A program made the translations under genes and the position numbers. The notes below the pieces were generated by a model. That model worked only from the letters and a program-made list of their open reading frames with translations, did no database searches and was not told the origin of the DNA. 64,000 bases of DNA from Pirellula sp. SH-Sr6A. GTDB lineage: Bacteria > Planctomycetota > Planctomycetia > Pirellulales > Pirellulaceae. How positions within the stretch are numbered: the stretch's first letter is position 1; the number at the start of each line of letters is the position of its first letter. Location: assembly GCF_001610875.1 (NCBI RefSeq), contig NZ_CP011272.1, forward strand, positions 2,027,988 to 2,091,987. Reading direction: 5' to 3'. Positions 16,720 through 26,061 of the stretch are shown piece after piece.

Positions 16720-17943
16720 CTAGATCGCTTGTTTAGGACCGAAAAACTCGCAATGCGTGCGACCGCGATCGACCGACATTCCATCCAATAGCGATTGGAT
16801 ATGGACCATAAACGGCTTAGGCCCGCAAAAGAAGAACTCAGCTTCTGGAAACGGAGCAAGGTTCGAGATGCACGCCGAGTCGATGAGCCCCGAAGCGTGG
16901 CAACGACCTGCTGAAACATCTTCGGCGAGAGGCTGATCATAGAGAAAATGAACCGTCACATCCCCCGATGAATTCTTCGTCAAGGCCTCGATCTCATCGC
17001 GAAATGCGTGCACCGCACTATTGCGAGCCGCTTGGATGAATACGATTGGCGGGACATTGGGTAACGCAGTCAACGCCTTTGCCATCGACAACAACGGAGT
17101 CACTCCAATTCCTCCCGCGATGAACACGACCGGTCGATCTCCCCATGTCTTGGTATCGATCGTGAACTCGCCGCAGGGAGGACCAATCGCAATCGTATCA
17201 CCCTCCACCACTCGATCGTGCAAGTGATTGGAGATCAATCCAACTGGTGCATGGGCGTTTGGAGAAGGCTCCCGCTTCACGCTGATACGAAAGTGCTCGC
17301 CATTTGGCGCATCGGAGAGACTGTAGTTACGCGGTGACGCAGGGGTCGTCGGATGATCGACGTGAACGGTGATATATTGACCGGGTAGGAAGTCCGGTAT
17401 CAATCCACCGTCCGCGGGCTTCAAGTAGAAAGAAGTGATGATGTCGCTTTCCGGAACCTTGCGATCCACAAGAAACTCCCTGCGACCAGTCCAACCGCCG
17501 GCCGCATTGGTTTGGTCGTCATAGATCCCCTTCTCCCGGTCGATACAGACCTGTGCGAGCAACCCGTAGGCCTCCACCACAGCGGTCAAGACCTCGTCGG
17601 TCACTGCATCTCCCATCACTTCTTTGATGGCGTCGACGAGATGCTTCCCCACAATCGGGTAGTGCTCTGCTTGCACCCCCAACGAACAATGCTTGTGCGC
17701 AATCAGCTCGATTGCTGGCTTCAAGACGGCGAGATTATCGATGTGTTGAAAGTACGCGCATACCGCCCCGGCCAATGCGGCAGGCTGCTGTCCGCTTTGC
17801 TGGTGGGCTTGATTGAAAAACGCTTTGACTTCGGGATTCCCCGAGAACATCCGCTGGTAGAACTTGCAAGTAATCTTGTCAGCCTGCGACGCCACAGCGG
17901 GAGTGATGGCATGGATAATATCGATCGTTTTTTGGCTAAGCAT
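16720..17943 (-). CDS. hmp: Flavohaemoglobin (nitric oxide dioxygenase)
   Basis: The start is taken as ATG 17943 ([18 protein letters not shown]), the usual Hmp N-terminus; the frame is open 24 codons further without similarity. The 407 residues match family length. The globin domain (1-140) has the proximal His in AHKHCSLG and [12 protein letters not shown]. The FAD domain follows with [12 protein letters not shown] and the flavin-binding RNYSLSD, then NAD(P)-binding [13 protein letters not shown] and a C-terminal FFCGPKPFM. Hmp turns NO and O2 into nitrate using NAD(P)H. A DUF3365 gene follows 20 bases downstream. No NsrR- or Fnr-like site was recognised upstream. Confidence 0.96.
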   Translation of the reverse strand: MLSQKTIDIIHAITPAVASQADKITCKFYQRMFSGNPEVKAFFNQAHQQSGQQPAALAGAVCAYFQHIDNLAVLKPAIELIAHKHCSLGVQAEHYPIVGKHLVDAIKEVMGDAVTDEVLTAVVEAYGLLAQVCIDREKGIYDDQTNAAGGWTGRREFLVDRKVPESDIITSFYLKPADGGLIPDFLPGQYITVHVDHPTTPASPRNYSLSDAPNGEHFRISVKREPSPNAHAPVGLISNHLHDRVVEGDTIAIGPPCGEFTIDTKTWGDRPVVFIAGGIGVTPLLSMAKALTALPNVPPIVFIQAARNSAVHAFRDEIEALTKNSSGDVTVHFLYDQPLAEDVSAGRCHASGLIDSACISNLAPFPEAEFFFCGPKPFMVHIQSLLDGMSVDRGRTHCEFFGPKQAI

Positions 17944-18051
17944 GGAAACCCCTGGCGGGTGAGAGAGGAAGATTGTCGTCTCACCCAGGGTACCCAAGCG
18001 AATACTGGACGTCAATATCCACTTTAAATAGCCACTGAAACAAGTCGGATC

Positions 18052-18774
18052 CTATGCGAGATCAAATACCATGATTTCCGCGATCGCTTCGCTCGCCTGC
18101 GAAGGATCGCTCGCTTTTTTAACGCGAACGATCGATTCGTCGCTCACCGCCATTCCATCGCCTGCTACCAAATGGTGCCCCTCGACATCCACAGCCCCTC
18201 GCAATACTTGCAACCATCCATGTCTACTCGGTGCGAACTCGCGCTCGAGCGATGCGACGCTATCGAGTGTTGCAAGATAAATCCTGGCATCTTGATGGAT
18301 CAATAACGAGCCTTCATCGCCGTTGGGAGAAGCCACCAATCGCCATCGATTGAACTGCTCTTCCGGAGCGAACCTTTTTTGTTCGTAGCTCGGTTCCAAC
18401 TCCCGTTCTTTGGGATACAGCCAAATCTGATACAGGTGGACGGGTTCAGTCGCCGAAGGATTGAACTCGCTGTGAGTGATTCCACTTCCGGCGGTCATGC
18501 GTTGAAACTCTCCCGGCGTCAGGACTTCGCCATTTCCCATCGAATCGCGATGCTCCAATGCTCCTTCCAGAACGTAGGTGACGATCTCCATATTCCGATG
18601 CGGGTGGGTCCCAAAGCCTTGTCCGGGAGCAATCCAATCCTCGTTCATCACACGCAAAGACCGAAACTGAACGTGTCTCGGATCCTGGTAATCCGAGAAG
18701 GAAAAAGTATGGAAGGTTCGCAACCAACCATGATCCGCAAAGCCCCGCTCATCTCGTTTTCTGACCTGAAACAT
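18052..18774 (-). CDS. Pirin-family bicupin (YhhW-like)
   Basis: 240 residues from ATG 18774. The N-terminal cupin has the pirin motif FGTHPHRNMEIVTYVLEG, which supplies metal-binding His residues, and HSEFNPS, which supplies the third His and Glu; GEFQRMTAGSGITHSE is typical. The C-terminal cupin has GWLQVLRGAVDVEGHHL without an obvious metal set, as in YhhW. YhhW from E. coli shows quercetin 2,3-dioxygenase activity in vitro, but the natural substrate of such proteins is unknown. A 12-bp palindrome lies 38-49 bases upstream of the ATG, a likely operator. Confidence 0.94.
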   Translation of the reverse strand: MFQVRKRDERGFADHGWLRTFHTFSFSDYQDPRHVQFRSLRVMNEDWIAPGQGFGTHPHRNMEIVTYVLEGALEHRDSMGNGEVLTPGEFQRMTAGSGITHSEFNPSATEPVHLYQIWLYPKERELEPSYEQKRFAPEEQFNRWRLVASPNGDEGSLLIHQDARIYLATLDSVASLEREFAPSRHGWLQVLRGAVDVEGHHLVAGDGMAVSDESIVRVKKASDPSQASEAIAEIMVFDLA

Positions 18775-18811
18775 CGTCTGCTCCTCTCAAAAGTTCTCGA
18801 TACCTATTTAT

Positions 18812-18823
18812 TTTACATGTAAA
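18812..18823. promoter_or_regulatory. Perfect 12-bp palindrome upstream of pirin gene; candidate operator
   Basis: TTTACATGTAAA at 18812-18823 is a perfect inverted repeat, 38 bases upstream of the pirin start and 113 bases before the start of the plus-strand gene at 18937. Palindromes of this type bind dimeric winged-helix repressors of the MarR/HxlR kind, and pirin genes are often under such control. No regulator gene is adjacent, so the factor is not known. It could serve either divergent gene. Confidence 0.45.
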
Positions 18824-18936
18824 CCATATTCTCGTCAAGAGCTTCGATAGCAGGACAAAATGACGGAGGAGTCGCTAGAATACGGCCGCGGTTTCCACGC
18901 CATTCTCCCCGTTTCTTTCTGGTTGCAGGATTCATC

Positions 18937-20298
18937 ATGCGCTATTCTTTTCGTCGATCCTTGTTATGCCTGAGCATCTTCGCCACTGGCATTTCTAACG
19001 TTTGCATTTCCAATTTTGGTATGCAGCTGCATGCTCAATCGCCAGCGACCGTCCAAACCGCTTCCAAGGTCATCGACTTCGTTCAGTACAAGCCCGTCGG
19101 TAAAGACCCGAAGATGCTGGAGAGCGTAACGGCAAGCCAGCGTTACGAAACAGGCGGCGATGTTGCAGCCGTCACCAAGCAAATCACGGAGAAGCTTAAA
19201 GGCGATGGCTGGAAGGAGCTTGAAGGATCCTACGCCACCCCAGCCATGGCATCAGCCTCTTTCCTCAAATCGCAGTTCGTCATTGCCCTTTCGGTCTCGC
19301 CAGCCGCGTCCACTCCTTCCAAGGACGCGCGTTCGATCGTCTCTCTAACGAACCTTGGAAACCTTGAATGGGCCAAGCTGCCGCTACCCAAGGGATGGAC
19401 CAGCACTTATTCCATGCCGTCCATGGCGATGTATCAGACCGACGCGACACCCGAAAAGGCCAAGCAAGAGTTGGATCAAACGCTCATGCAAGCAGGCTGG
19501 GAACCTTACGGAAATGCCATCGGATCCTCGTATTACCGCCGCGAAGCGATCAAGCTGATGGCTTCGATCCAAGCGGCTCCGACGGCACCCGGAAAGTCGA
19601 TCATTCAGTTCAGTTCTCAGCAGCTTTCGTATGCCTTTCCCATTCCCAAGTCGATCAAACAGCTGCAGCACACAGACCCGTTGCTGAACATTTTGTTCGA
19701 TACCGATCTCCCTCGGGAGCAAACCATCCAATTCTATCGCGACGAACTCGCAAAGAAGGGTTGGAAGGCAACTACCGATGCACCGATTCGGATCCGCCAC
19801 GAGGACCATACGATTTTCGTCAACGATTCGAAAGAACGTATGGAGGTTGCCGTCCATGAATTCGAGGGGCTTACTCGGGTAAAGGTCCAGTTTGTCACGG
19901 CGGCGCAAGCAGCCGAGGAAAACAAAAAAGCATCGATCGCGGCCGAACAAGCCAAAGCGAAAAACGAAGCGGCCATGGCCAACGCGAAGGCGAAGGAAGA
20001 TACGGAACTTGCCATCGTCGTTCCATCGGATGCCAAACCGTCGAAGGTCGATAGCAAGTCAGCGAAATGGTCCTTGCCTTCAGGTCAAGGTGCTGCCCTA
20101 GCGAAGAAGATCATCGCCGCCCTCGAAAAAGACGGATGGAAATCAAAACAAAATGTTGCACAGAAGGAGGCTGGCGACTTCGAATTGCAGAAAGGGGAGT
20201 TTCGATTGAATCTCGACTACCTCGATCCCGGTTTCATCCCTGCCGAAGTAGAAATACAGGTCTTCGGCCCGGGAAAGATCAAACTGAAATCCCAGTAA
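18937..20298 (+). CDS. Secreted protein with four 'GW' repeat domains, unknown function
   Basis: 453 residues with a signal peptide (cleavage probably after LHA, near residue 33). Four repeats of one helix-then-Gly-Trp unit are visible: VTKQITEKLKGDGWKEL, AKQELDQTLMQAGWEPY, TIQFYRDELAKKGWKAT and AKKIIAALEKDGWKSK, each preceded or followed by beta strands, near residues 75, 185, 275 and 395. An Ala/Lys/Glu-rich linker at about 315-350 (EENKKASIAAEQAKAKNEAA) is probably a helix or coiled coil. Each unit may be a small alpha/beta domain of about 100 residues. I know no function. It is convergent with a Pro-rich secreted protein gene. Confidence 0.75.
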   Translation: MRYSFRRSLLCLSIFATGISNVCISNFGMQLHAQSPATVQTASKVIDFVQYKPVGKDPKMLESVTASQRYETGGDVAAVTKQITEKLKGDGWKELEGSYATPAMASASFLKSQFVIALSVSPAASTPSKDARSIVSLTNLGNLEWAKLPLPKGWTSTYSMPSMAMYQTDATPEKAKQELDQTLMQAGWEPYGNAIGSSYYRREAIKLMASIQAAPTAPGKSIIQFSSQQLSYAFPIPKSIKQLQHTDPLLNILFDTDLPREQTIQFYRDELAKKGWKATTDAPIRIRHEDHTIFVNDSKERMEVAVHEFEGLTRVKVQFVTAAQAAEENKKASIAAEQAKAKNEAAMANAKAKEDTELAIVVPSDAKPSKVDSKSAKWSLPSGQGAALAKKIIAALEKDGWKSKQNVAQKEAGDFELQKGEFRLNLDYLDPGFIPAEVEIQVFGPGKIKLKSQ

Positions 20299-20350
20299 GC
20301 CATCATAGAAGCCATCAGCGAAGCCATTCGCATCGCAACCATGCTCTACC

Positions 20351-22051
20351 TTATTCGGTAGCTTCCTCGGCGGGAGCTTCGAGTCGGACAAGGAGATAGG
20401 TCTCGTTCCAGTCGGGGCCGAAATGGATCAAGAGCGGGGTCTCGTTCTGCGTCAGATTGAAGAGTCCCGTTTCTGCGACGACATTCTCGTTTTCTCCGAA
20501 TCGGAAGGCGACCCGTTGCGTTTCTTTGTCGACGCTTCCTTGGATAGCCTGCGATTCCTCGGTTTGAGTGTTGTAGATCGTTCCGCTGAGAATTCCCTCT
20601 TTGTTGACGGCCAATTGCAAGACACGATTGGGTTCGGTGTCTTGTTTATTCGTCGTCAGGGCAAACGTCCCTAGCGGCAACCATTCGGCTTGCTCCGCTT
20701 GCTCCTCCGTTGCAGGAGGTGGAACTGTGGCCAAGGTGGCCGCGGATTCGGCAAACTCACGCGCCGTCCCTAGTTGCTGTCCATTGAGATAGACGTAGTT
20801 GTTTTGGTAGGTGATGTTGCCTCCCGTCCCGTAATCGTAGTAGACCGGTTGGGCCCAAACATTCGAAGGAGCGGACCATGTAAACCAATTCGTAAAGGTG
20901 GAGAAGGTCGGAGCAGCCCACCAGTATGTCACGGGATAATACTGGTAGCGATAGTAGTAGTGCCAACCGCACATCCCATGCGGGTGGGTCGTCCACCAGG
21001 TCGGGCTGAACCACTGGTAACTGTAGTGGTATCGTCCTCCCCACTGCACGCGAACTTGATCGCCCCACGACTGCCAGGAAGCGATCCGTTGCGGATGCTG
21101 AACATGCCAGTTGCTGATACTGTTGATCTGGTTTTGCCAGTTGTTGTTGATGATTGTGATTTGGCTATTGTCGATGTTCACCCAACCTGGTCGCTGATGG
21201 ATGAGGTCATTGTTCCAACCTGGCTTTGAAGGGAGAGGTCTGCTGGGCTTCGTCGACGGGGGAAGCGGCGCGGGCTTGGTGCTCGGGAAGCTAGGAATGC
21301 TCGGCTTTTGAGGAAGCGAAGGCTTCGTGCTGGGAATCTCGGGACGCGGCAAACTCGGCTTCGGGAGCGGCTTTCCGCCGATCACTCCTGGCAATGTAAC
21401 CGGCCGATCCAACCCAAGGAAATCCTCCACATTGCCCGGTAAAGGCCGAGCGGGCGGTTTGCTTGGTTTGGAAGGGAGAGACGGCAGCGTCGAGACCGGG
21501 GGCTTCGCAGGCTTCGTCCCTCCAAGTCCCGGATAAGTGGGGCGCACCCCGGGCTTGATCGACTCCGGCGGCCGAATCCCAGGTAGGTTCCCCGAGGCGT
21601 TCCCCGGCATCGGTCGTACCGAAGGATTCGTGGGTATCGGAAAAGAGGGTTTGCTCGATGGAATCGATGGCTTCGTGGAAGGCACCGAAGGTTTTAAACC
21701 CGATCCGGGTCGTGGATAGCTTGGTTTGACCGAGGGGAGTTGTGGCGTGGAAGGGGATGGAAAGCTAGGTCTCGTCGATGGCACTGGGCGCGTTGGTACG
21801 GGTGCCGGGCGCGTCGAGGGAGGAGTAGGGCGTGTAGAAGGCATAGGACGCGTTGAAGGTGTCGGGCGGGGCATCGGTGTTGGACGGGCCATATTGCCCG
21901 CCGATGGTCGCGCACCAACGGAATGGGGTATCTTTCCCCCTGCAGGGCGCGACATCCCTTTGAAACCATCGGCAAACGCTTGAGGTAGATTGCCATTTAC
22001 CGACAACAACATTGCAGCAAGCGCAAACCAGCGAACGAATCGACGTGACAT
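20351..22051 (-). CDS. Secreted Pro/Ser/Thr-rich protein with aromatic-rich domain
   Basis: 566 residues. Signal peptide at 1-28 (FALAAMLLSVNGNLPQAFA). Residues of about 35-280 are a low-complexity linker of Pro, Ser, Thr, Arg and Lys with repeated units such as STRPMPSTRP and PSTKPSLPSKP, likely extended and outside the cell. A Trp/Tyr-rich segment follows (HPQRIASWQSWGDQVRV, YHYSYQWFSPTWWTTHPHG, YRYQYYPVTYWWAAP), and a C-terminal beta-rich domain (440-566) with WLPLGTFALTTNK. This arrangement fits a wall- or matrix-associated planctomycete protein; no enzyme motif is seen. It reads against the GW-repeat gene. Confidence 0.75.
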   Translation of the reverse strand: MSRRFVRWFALAAMLLSVNGNLPQAFADGFKGMSRPAGGKIPHSVGARPSAGNMARPTPMPRPTPSTRPMPSTRPTPPSTRPAPVPTRPVPSTRPSFPSPSTPQLPSVKPSYPRPGSGLKPSVPSTKPSIPSSKPSFPIPTNPSVRPMPGNASGNLPGIRPPESIKPGVRPTYPGLGGTKPAKPPVSTLPSLPSKPSKPPARPLPGNVEDFLGLDRPVTLPGVIGGKPLPKPSLPRPEIPSTKPSLPQKPSIPSFPSTKPAPLPPSTKPSRPLPSKPGWNNDLIHQRPGWVNIDNSQITIINNNWQNQINSISNWHVQHPQRIASWQSWGDQVRVQWGGRYHYSYQWFSPTWWTTHPHGMCGWHYYYRYQYYPVTYWWAAPTFSTFTNWFTWSAPSNVWAQPVYYDYGTGGNITYQNNYVYLNGQQLGTAREFAESAATLATVPPPATEEQAEQAEWLPLGTFALTTNKQDTEPNRVLQLAVNKEGILSGTIYNTQTEESQAIQGSVDKETQRVAFRFGENENVVAETGLFNLTQNETPLLIHFGPDWNETYLLVRLEAPAEEATE

Positions 22052-22128
22052 GCAATCCTCTCCGAACTTACTTTACCAAGCTTCCGAAATGGCTCCACCA
22101 ACTTCCGACGATATCCCCTCAACCTCGG

Positions 22129-23064
22129 CTAAGGCGCTGGCTCTAGCGCCGGTACGGTAATGGGGTTCGGTGCAACGACCCGTTTCATCACCGCAGGTTC
22201 GGAATTGGGAAGCATCTCACCGTTGACTTCGTGTCCCACCAATTGAATCGTGAGTTCGTCGTTGCTTCGGCGATCGAGAAGATAAGTCCCCGACGAGAGA
22301 CTTCCGTCCGCGAGTGTCTGACTCGATTTGATCATCCAGGTTTCGTTCGCCTTCGTCCAAACTCCTTCGCCAAAAGAGCCGTCCGCATTGAATACCCACG
22401 ATCGGATTTGACGACTTCTCGGATCCCAACCAATGATCTGCGTGCCCAAGTTGTTGACAGTTCCGTCTACTTCTTCTGTCATGGAACGAATCAAAAATGC
22501 TTTGTTACTAGACCAACGCACGGATGAAAAAACCTGACTGCCAGGTGCACCGTCCACCCAGGTGCCTTCCATCCAAGCCAAAATGCTCAGCGAGTCCGAA
22601 GCGCTAGCGGGCGTTGGAAGAGGCATTTCCTCCATCGAATCGATCTGCCATTTTCCATCATTTTTCACCAACACCGCAGAAAACTGATTTGTGATCGGTT
22701 CGATATCCATCGCGGAAACGGTGGTCTCGCCATCGACTATCGCCACATCGGGGCGGACCAAGCGAATCGTTTGAATCTGTCCGCTGAGTCGCATTTTGGA
22801 GGGAGCAGCAAAGACCTCTTCCAAGTCCTTTCGAATCGAATCGCGGCCGAGGGTCTTTTCGCCGGTCTCCCGGTCTACGTGCACGCATTCGGGCGTCCAA
22901 GCCAGCGCGATGGTATCGAGTTTTTGTTCGTTGAAAGCCGTGACATAGGCACGAATTGCTGAGTCGATTTCCTTGGTGGCCTCTATCGGCGACTGTGGTT
23001 TTGCTTCAGCGGGAAATGAGGCGAGAAGGCTCAGGACGAGTAGGAGTGGAAACAATCGATTCAT
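22129..23064 (-). CDS. Secreted protein with SnoaL-like (DUF4440-type) domain
   Basis: The start is ATG 23064, which puts a signal peptide (MNRLFPLLLVLSLLASFPAEA) at the N-terminus; the open frame continues 17 codons upstream without support. 311 residues. The first 130 mature residues look like an NTF2/SnoaL-like cone: IDSAIRAYVTAFNEQKLD, WTPECVHVDRETGEKT, IVDGETTVSA and KNDGKWQIDSMEE. The second half, from LAWMEGTWV, resembles planctomycete proteins with a beta-rich lipocalin-like region (IIGWDPRSRQIRSWVFNADG). No catalytic residues can be pointed to. Function is unknown; export is inferred from the signal. Confidence 0.78.
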   Translation of the reverse strand: MNRLFPLLLVLSLLASFPAEAKPQSPIEATKEIDSAIRAYVTAFNEQKLDTIALAWTPECVHVDRETGEKTLGRDSIRKDLEEVFAAPSKMRLSGQIQTIRLVRPDVAIVDGETTVSAMDIEPITNQFSAVLVKNDGKWQIDSMEEMPLPTPASASDSLSILAWMEGTWVDGAPGSQVFSSVRWSSNKAFLIRSMTEEVDGTVNNLGTQIIGWDPRSRQIRSWVFNADGSFGEGVWTKANETWMIKSSQTLADGSLSSGTYLLDRRSNDELTIQLVGHEVNGEMLPNSEPAVMKRVVAPNPITVPALEPAP

Positions 23065-23283
23065 CTTGGTACGTTGGCGTTGATCACGGAGGAAATTGTT
23101 AGAAGAAGTCGACACAGCGGGTGATTCTACATCGAGACACTCGAAAGAAGGAAGTTCCGCTCGCGACCGGCGCGGTGCCGATTCGGTCCTTCATTCTAAG
23201 TGAAGAGTGAGAGCGAAATCGAGTGTCCGTTTCGTTGACCTGCTTATTTTTGGGAACCCCATGGCAAAGAGAGAGGGAATCCT

Positions 23284-24009
23284 TTGGAAATCGTGACGTC
23301 GGGTATTCCCGAAAATCGGCAAAGATTCGAGTTGTTGGAAAGGATCCGCAGAAAAGTCCCCGTGGTGGAAACCATGACCATCATTGCCGATCAAACGACT
23401 TCTTGGCTGCAGGTCACCGATCCTGATAAGCTCTTGCTCACCGCGCTCGAGCGGGGGGAAGAAGGAGGATTCGAGGTGGATCCCTTTTGGGCAGCAGCAT
23501 GGCGAGCAGCTGTCGGAATGGATCGTTTCCTCGGGCAGATTTGTGGGGAAGTGGGAGAGACCGCGTGGCGACAGCTATCGATCTTGGAGCTCGGGGGAGG
23601 AAGCGGTCGGGCAGGCATCTCTGCTGCGATGCGAGGAGCGCGCGTGGTCATCACCGATGCGTCTTCAACTGCTATGTTGGTCTGCCGATACAACGCATGG
23701 CACATGCGTGATCGCGTATCGGTTCGCCGTTTGGACTGGCGCAATAGGAATCAGCATTTAGGATTGTTTCCCATTCTCGTGGGTTCGGACATTGTGTACG
23801 ACCCGAAACTGTTCCCCATCTTGGAACCTTGCATGCGACGCCATCTGCACCCGCATGGCGCGGTGTACCTCAGCGAACCGCAGAGGCACACGGGTGAACG
23901 ATTTCAAAGCTGGATTCAATCCGCAGGCTGGCAACTTCTCGAGCACTATATCGACCTCGAAGATGGCGAAAAGCAAATCCGCATCTTCGAGTGTCGATTA
24001 CCCAAGTAA
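23284..24009 (+). CDS. Class I SAM-dependent methyltransferase (Methyltransf_16-like)
   Basis: 241 residues from TTG 23284, with GAGAGGGA just upstream; the next in-frame ATG is at 23374. The SAM-binding motif I is LELGGGSGRAGISAAMRGA, motif II VVITDASSTAM, and a later VGSDIVYDPKLFPIL corresponds to the catalytic-site loop of METTL21-type lysine methyltransferases, where E/D-x-x-Y/W is usual. The C-terminal YLSEPQRHTGERFQSWI and beta hairpin fit the same group. The target protein is unknown. The gene is convergent with the Gfo/Idh/MocA gene, 10 bases apart. Confidence 0.85.
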   Translation: MEIVTSGIPENRQRFELLERIRRKVPVVETMTIIADQTTSWLQVTDPDKLLLTALERGEEGGFEVDPFWAAAWRAAVGMDRFLGQICGEVGETAWRQLSILELGGGSGRAGISAAMRGARVVITDASSTAMLVCRYNAWHMRDRVSVRRLDWRNRNQHLGLFPILVGSDIVYDPKLFPILEPCMRRHLHPHGAVYLSEPQRHTGERFQSWIQSAGWQLLEHYIDLEDGEKQIRIFECRLPK

Positions 24010-24019
24010 TGGAATTCCA

Positions 24020-25315
24020 TTACGACGGCAGTTCGGTTACTTCCTCGGGTTCATGGCTGAGTGACAAGGTATCGGCTGGAACCATCTTTTGGTTTTTGCT
24101 GTCCCACCCCATGACCTTGCTCGATCTCCAACTTTCATTGGCCATGTTCACGGCAACGACTCCCGCGAGCCCAAGCTCTGGAGGGCAATTGAGCGTTTCA
24201 CCGTTTCGAATGTGATTGTGCAAATTGGTATGGTGCAGGTTTTGATCTTCGCCACCTGTCTTTTTATGCTCGGCCAAGATCTTGCCATCCTTGTCCTCTG
24301 CCACCCAACCCTCTTTGGTGAACTTGAGAGTTCCGCGGTAACCTCGGATCAAGTGATCGATTCCGACTCGATTGCTCATCGTACCCAGTACATAAACCGT
24401 CATTCCGCGAGGATACTCGCAGATCATTTCGATGTTATCGGGAAGGTCGCGTCCATCTGGCCATTGCCAAATCCCTCCCATCCCAACAACGCGTCGAGGG
24501 TAGAGGAGGTCGCAGGCCTTCATGATGCGCGTGATACGGTGGATGAACAAGTCAGTGCAAATACCGCCTGAATAGGCAGAGTAACACCTCCACTCGAAGT
24601 AGTGATTTGGATTCCAATCGATCTGGGGAGCCGAACCGAGCCAAGCCTTCCAGTCCAGATCAGCGGGCTTGCTCTGGTACTTCTCTACCTCATCGGGAAC
24701 ACGCCATGGCCCCTTTTTCGAATCGTATCGACGGACATATTCGATCTGGGCTTGAATGACTTTTCCGATCACTCCCTTTCGGATCGCATCGCGTGCGGTG
24801 ATATAGCTGTCATCGGACATGGCTTGCACGCCCACTTGCAAAGGTCGCTTGGTCTCTTTTTGCTTTTTGAGAACCGCGAGGGCCTCTGGAATGGTGTGGG
24901 TCAGTGGCTTTTCGCAATAAACCGCTTTCCCTGCATCCATAGCGTCGATCGTCATGGTCCAGTGCCAGTGCTCCGGGGTTGCAACCACGACATAGTCGAC
25001 CTCTTTCCTATCCAACAACTCTTTGTAGTTGGAGTAGGAGGACTCCGCGCCGATCATCTCTTTTCCTTGGTCGGCTCGAGTCTTCCAACAGTCCGAAACA
25101 GCGACGGGGAGCAGATTGTTTTTCTCTTTCAAGTTGTTGATGACGCCAAAGTGTGCGCGACCGATGACCCCTGCCCCGATGACGCCGACTCCCAAGCGAT
25201 CATTGGCCCCCAAAACACGACCATAGCTTTTTGCAGATGCTGCAATAACCCCTGCCGATGCGGCCACAGCCCCGGAACGGGCGATGAAGGAACGACGGTT
25301 GGATTGCGATTTCAT
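24020..25315 (-). CDS. Gfo/Idh/MocA-family oxidoreductase, Tat-exported
   Basis: The start is ATG 25315, with GGTGGAG upstream and a twin-arginine signal (SNRRSFIARSGAVAASAGVI) at once; the frame is open 28 codons further. 431 residues. The Rossmann fold gives LGVGVIGAGVIGRAHFG; the family motif EKPLTH is present as VYCEKPLTHTIPEAL, and HWHWTMTIDAM precedes it. The C-terminal domain has GGICTDLFIHRITRI. Such secreted, cofactor-binding dehydrogenase-like proteins are numerous in Planctomycetes and act on sugars or sugar derivatives; the specific substrate is not evident. It is not in an operon. Confidence 0.93.
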   Translation of the reverse strand: MKSQSNRRSFIARSGAVAASAGVIAASAKSYGRVLGANDRLGVGVIGAGVIGRAHFGVINNLKEKNNLLPVAVSDCWKTRADQGKEMIGAESSYSNYKELLDRKEVDYVVVATPEHWHWTMTIDAMDAGKAVYCEKPLTHTIPEALAVLKKQKETKRPLQVGVQAMSDDSYITARDAIRKGVIGKVIQAQIEYVRRYDSKKGPWRVPDEVEKYQSKPADLDWKAWLGSAPQIDWNPNHYFEWRCYSAYSGGICTDLFIHRITRIMKACDLLYPRRVVGMGGIWQWPDGRDLPDNIEMICEYPRGMTVYVLGTMSNRVGIDHLIRGYRGTLKFTKEGWVAEDKDGKILAEHKKTGGEDQNLHHTNLHNHIRNGETLNCPPELGLAGVVAVNMANESWRSSKVMGWDSKNQKMVPADTLSLSHEPEEVTELPS

Positions 25316-25533
25316 GTAGACTCCACCAGAAGTTGAAGGATGGTAAATACTCGAGCGAAGGAGAGAGGGAAGAGAGATCGCTTCGAACAACTCTCCCATC
25401 TTACCAAGCCTCCGTCAGTTCGTGCGAAAAACCGTTTGGAAGAGGAAGTTCGCTTCGATTCCGACTACATCTGGCGATCGATTTGATTATGCTAGAGTGG
25501 CTTACTTGGACTGCATGTTTAGAAAGAATTTCG

Positions 25534-25884
25534 ATGCAACATCTCGATCACCTCAAGAATCTGGTCATCATGGCTTCCGCCGACGGCGCGTTGTCGGAAC
25601 GGGAGATCGCCCTTTTGGTGGACCGTTGTAGCGAAATGGGACTCGAGGAAGCGGACTTGGGCAAAGCAGTGGCATTTGCACTCAGCGACGACGCTTCCTT
25701 GAAACTTCCAAAAGCGAAAAACGAGCAGCTCGCAATGCTCGAAGATCTGATGAAGATCATGGCTGCCGACGGAAAGCTAAGCGAAGTGGAAAAACGCCTC
25801 TTTGCCCTTGCGGCTGCGAAAATGGGAATCGAAAAACAGGAACTCGAGGGATTGATCGATCGATTGGTCGGAAAGGCGTCGTAA
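25534..25884 (+). CDS. TerB-like small helical protein
   Basis: The start is ATG 25534 (MQHLDHLKNLVIMASADGAL); the open frame extends 67 codons upstream with composition unlike a protein of this type. 116 residues, helical, with two internal acidic loop repeats, ASADGALSEREIALL and MAADGKLSEVEKRLF, which are the Asp-x-x-Leu metal-loop-like repeats of the TerB/DUF533 family. TerB-like proteins are cytoplasmic and linked to tellurite resistance and stress, but most single-domain members have no known role. No ter genes are nearby. Confidence 0.82.
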   Translation: MQHLDHLKNLVIMASADGALSEREIALLVDRCSEMGLEEADLGKAVAFALSDDASLKLPKAKNEQLAMLEDLMKIMAADGKLSEVEKRLFALAAAKMGIEKQELEGLIDRLVGKAS

Positions 25885-26061
25885 AGACGGTTCGAATCTC
25901 ATTCGGTTCGAATCTCCTAGAAACGGGTTGAAGGACCGAAGGCCGATATCTGTCCGTCGATCGCCGGAGCGGCTCGTTGCTCGCCGAATTGCCCGACTCA
26001 ACTCGCCTCTACCTGATGAACCGAACGAGCATTCGAGGATGTCCAGCAGCCGGGCGGTTTG

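Noticed and set aside
20774-21229. Plus-strand frame of 151 codons within the Pro-rich gene
   Set aside because: It is the complement of the aromatic-rich domain of the secreted protein, whose signal peptide and composition make the minus frame the real one.
25889-25916. Two direct copies of GGTTCGAATCTC, 16 bases apart, resembling the T-arm of a tRNA
   Set aside because: No acceptor, D or anticodon stem is present before them, so this is not a tRNA and there is no evidence of an attachment site.
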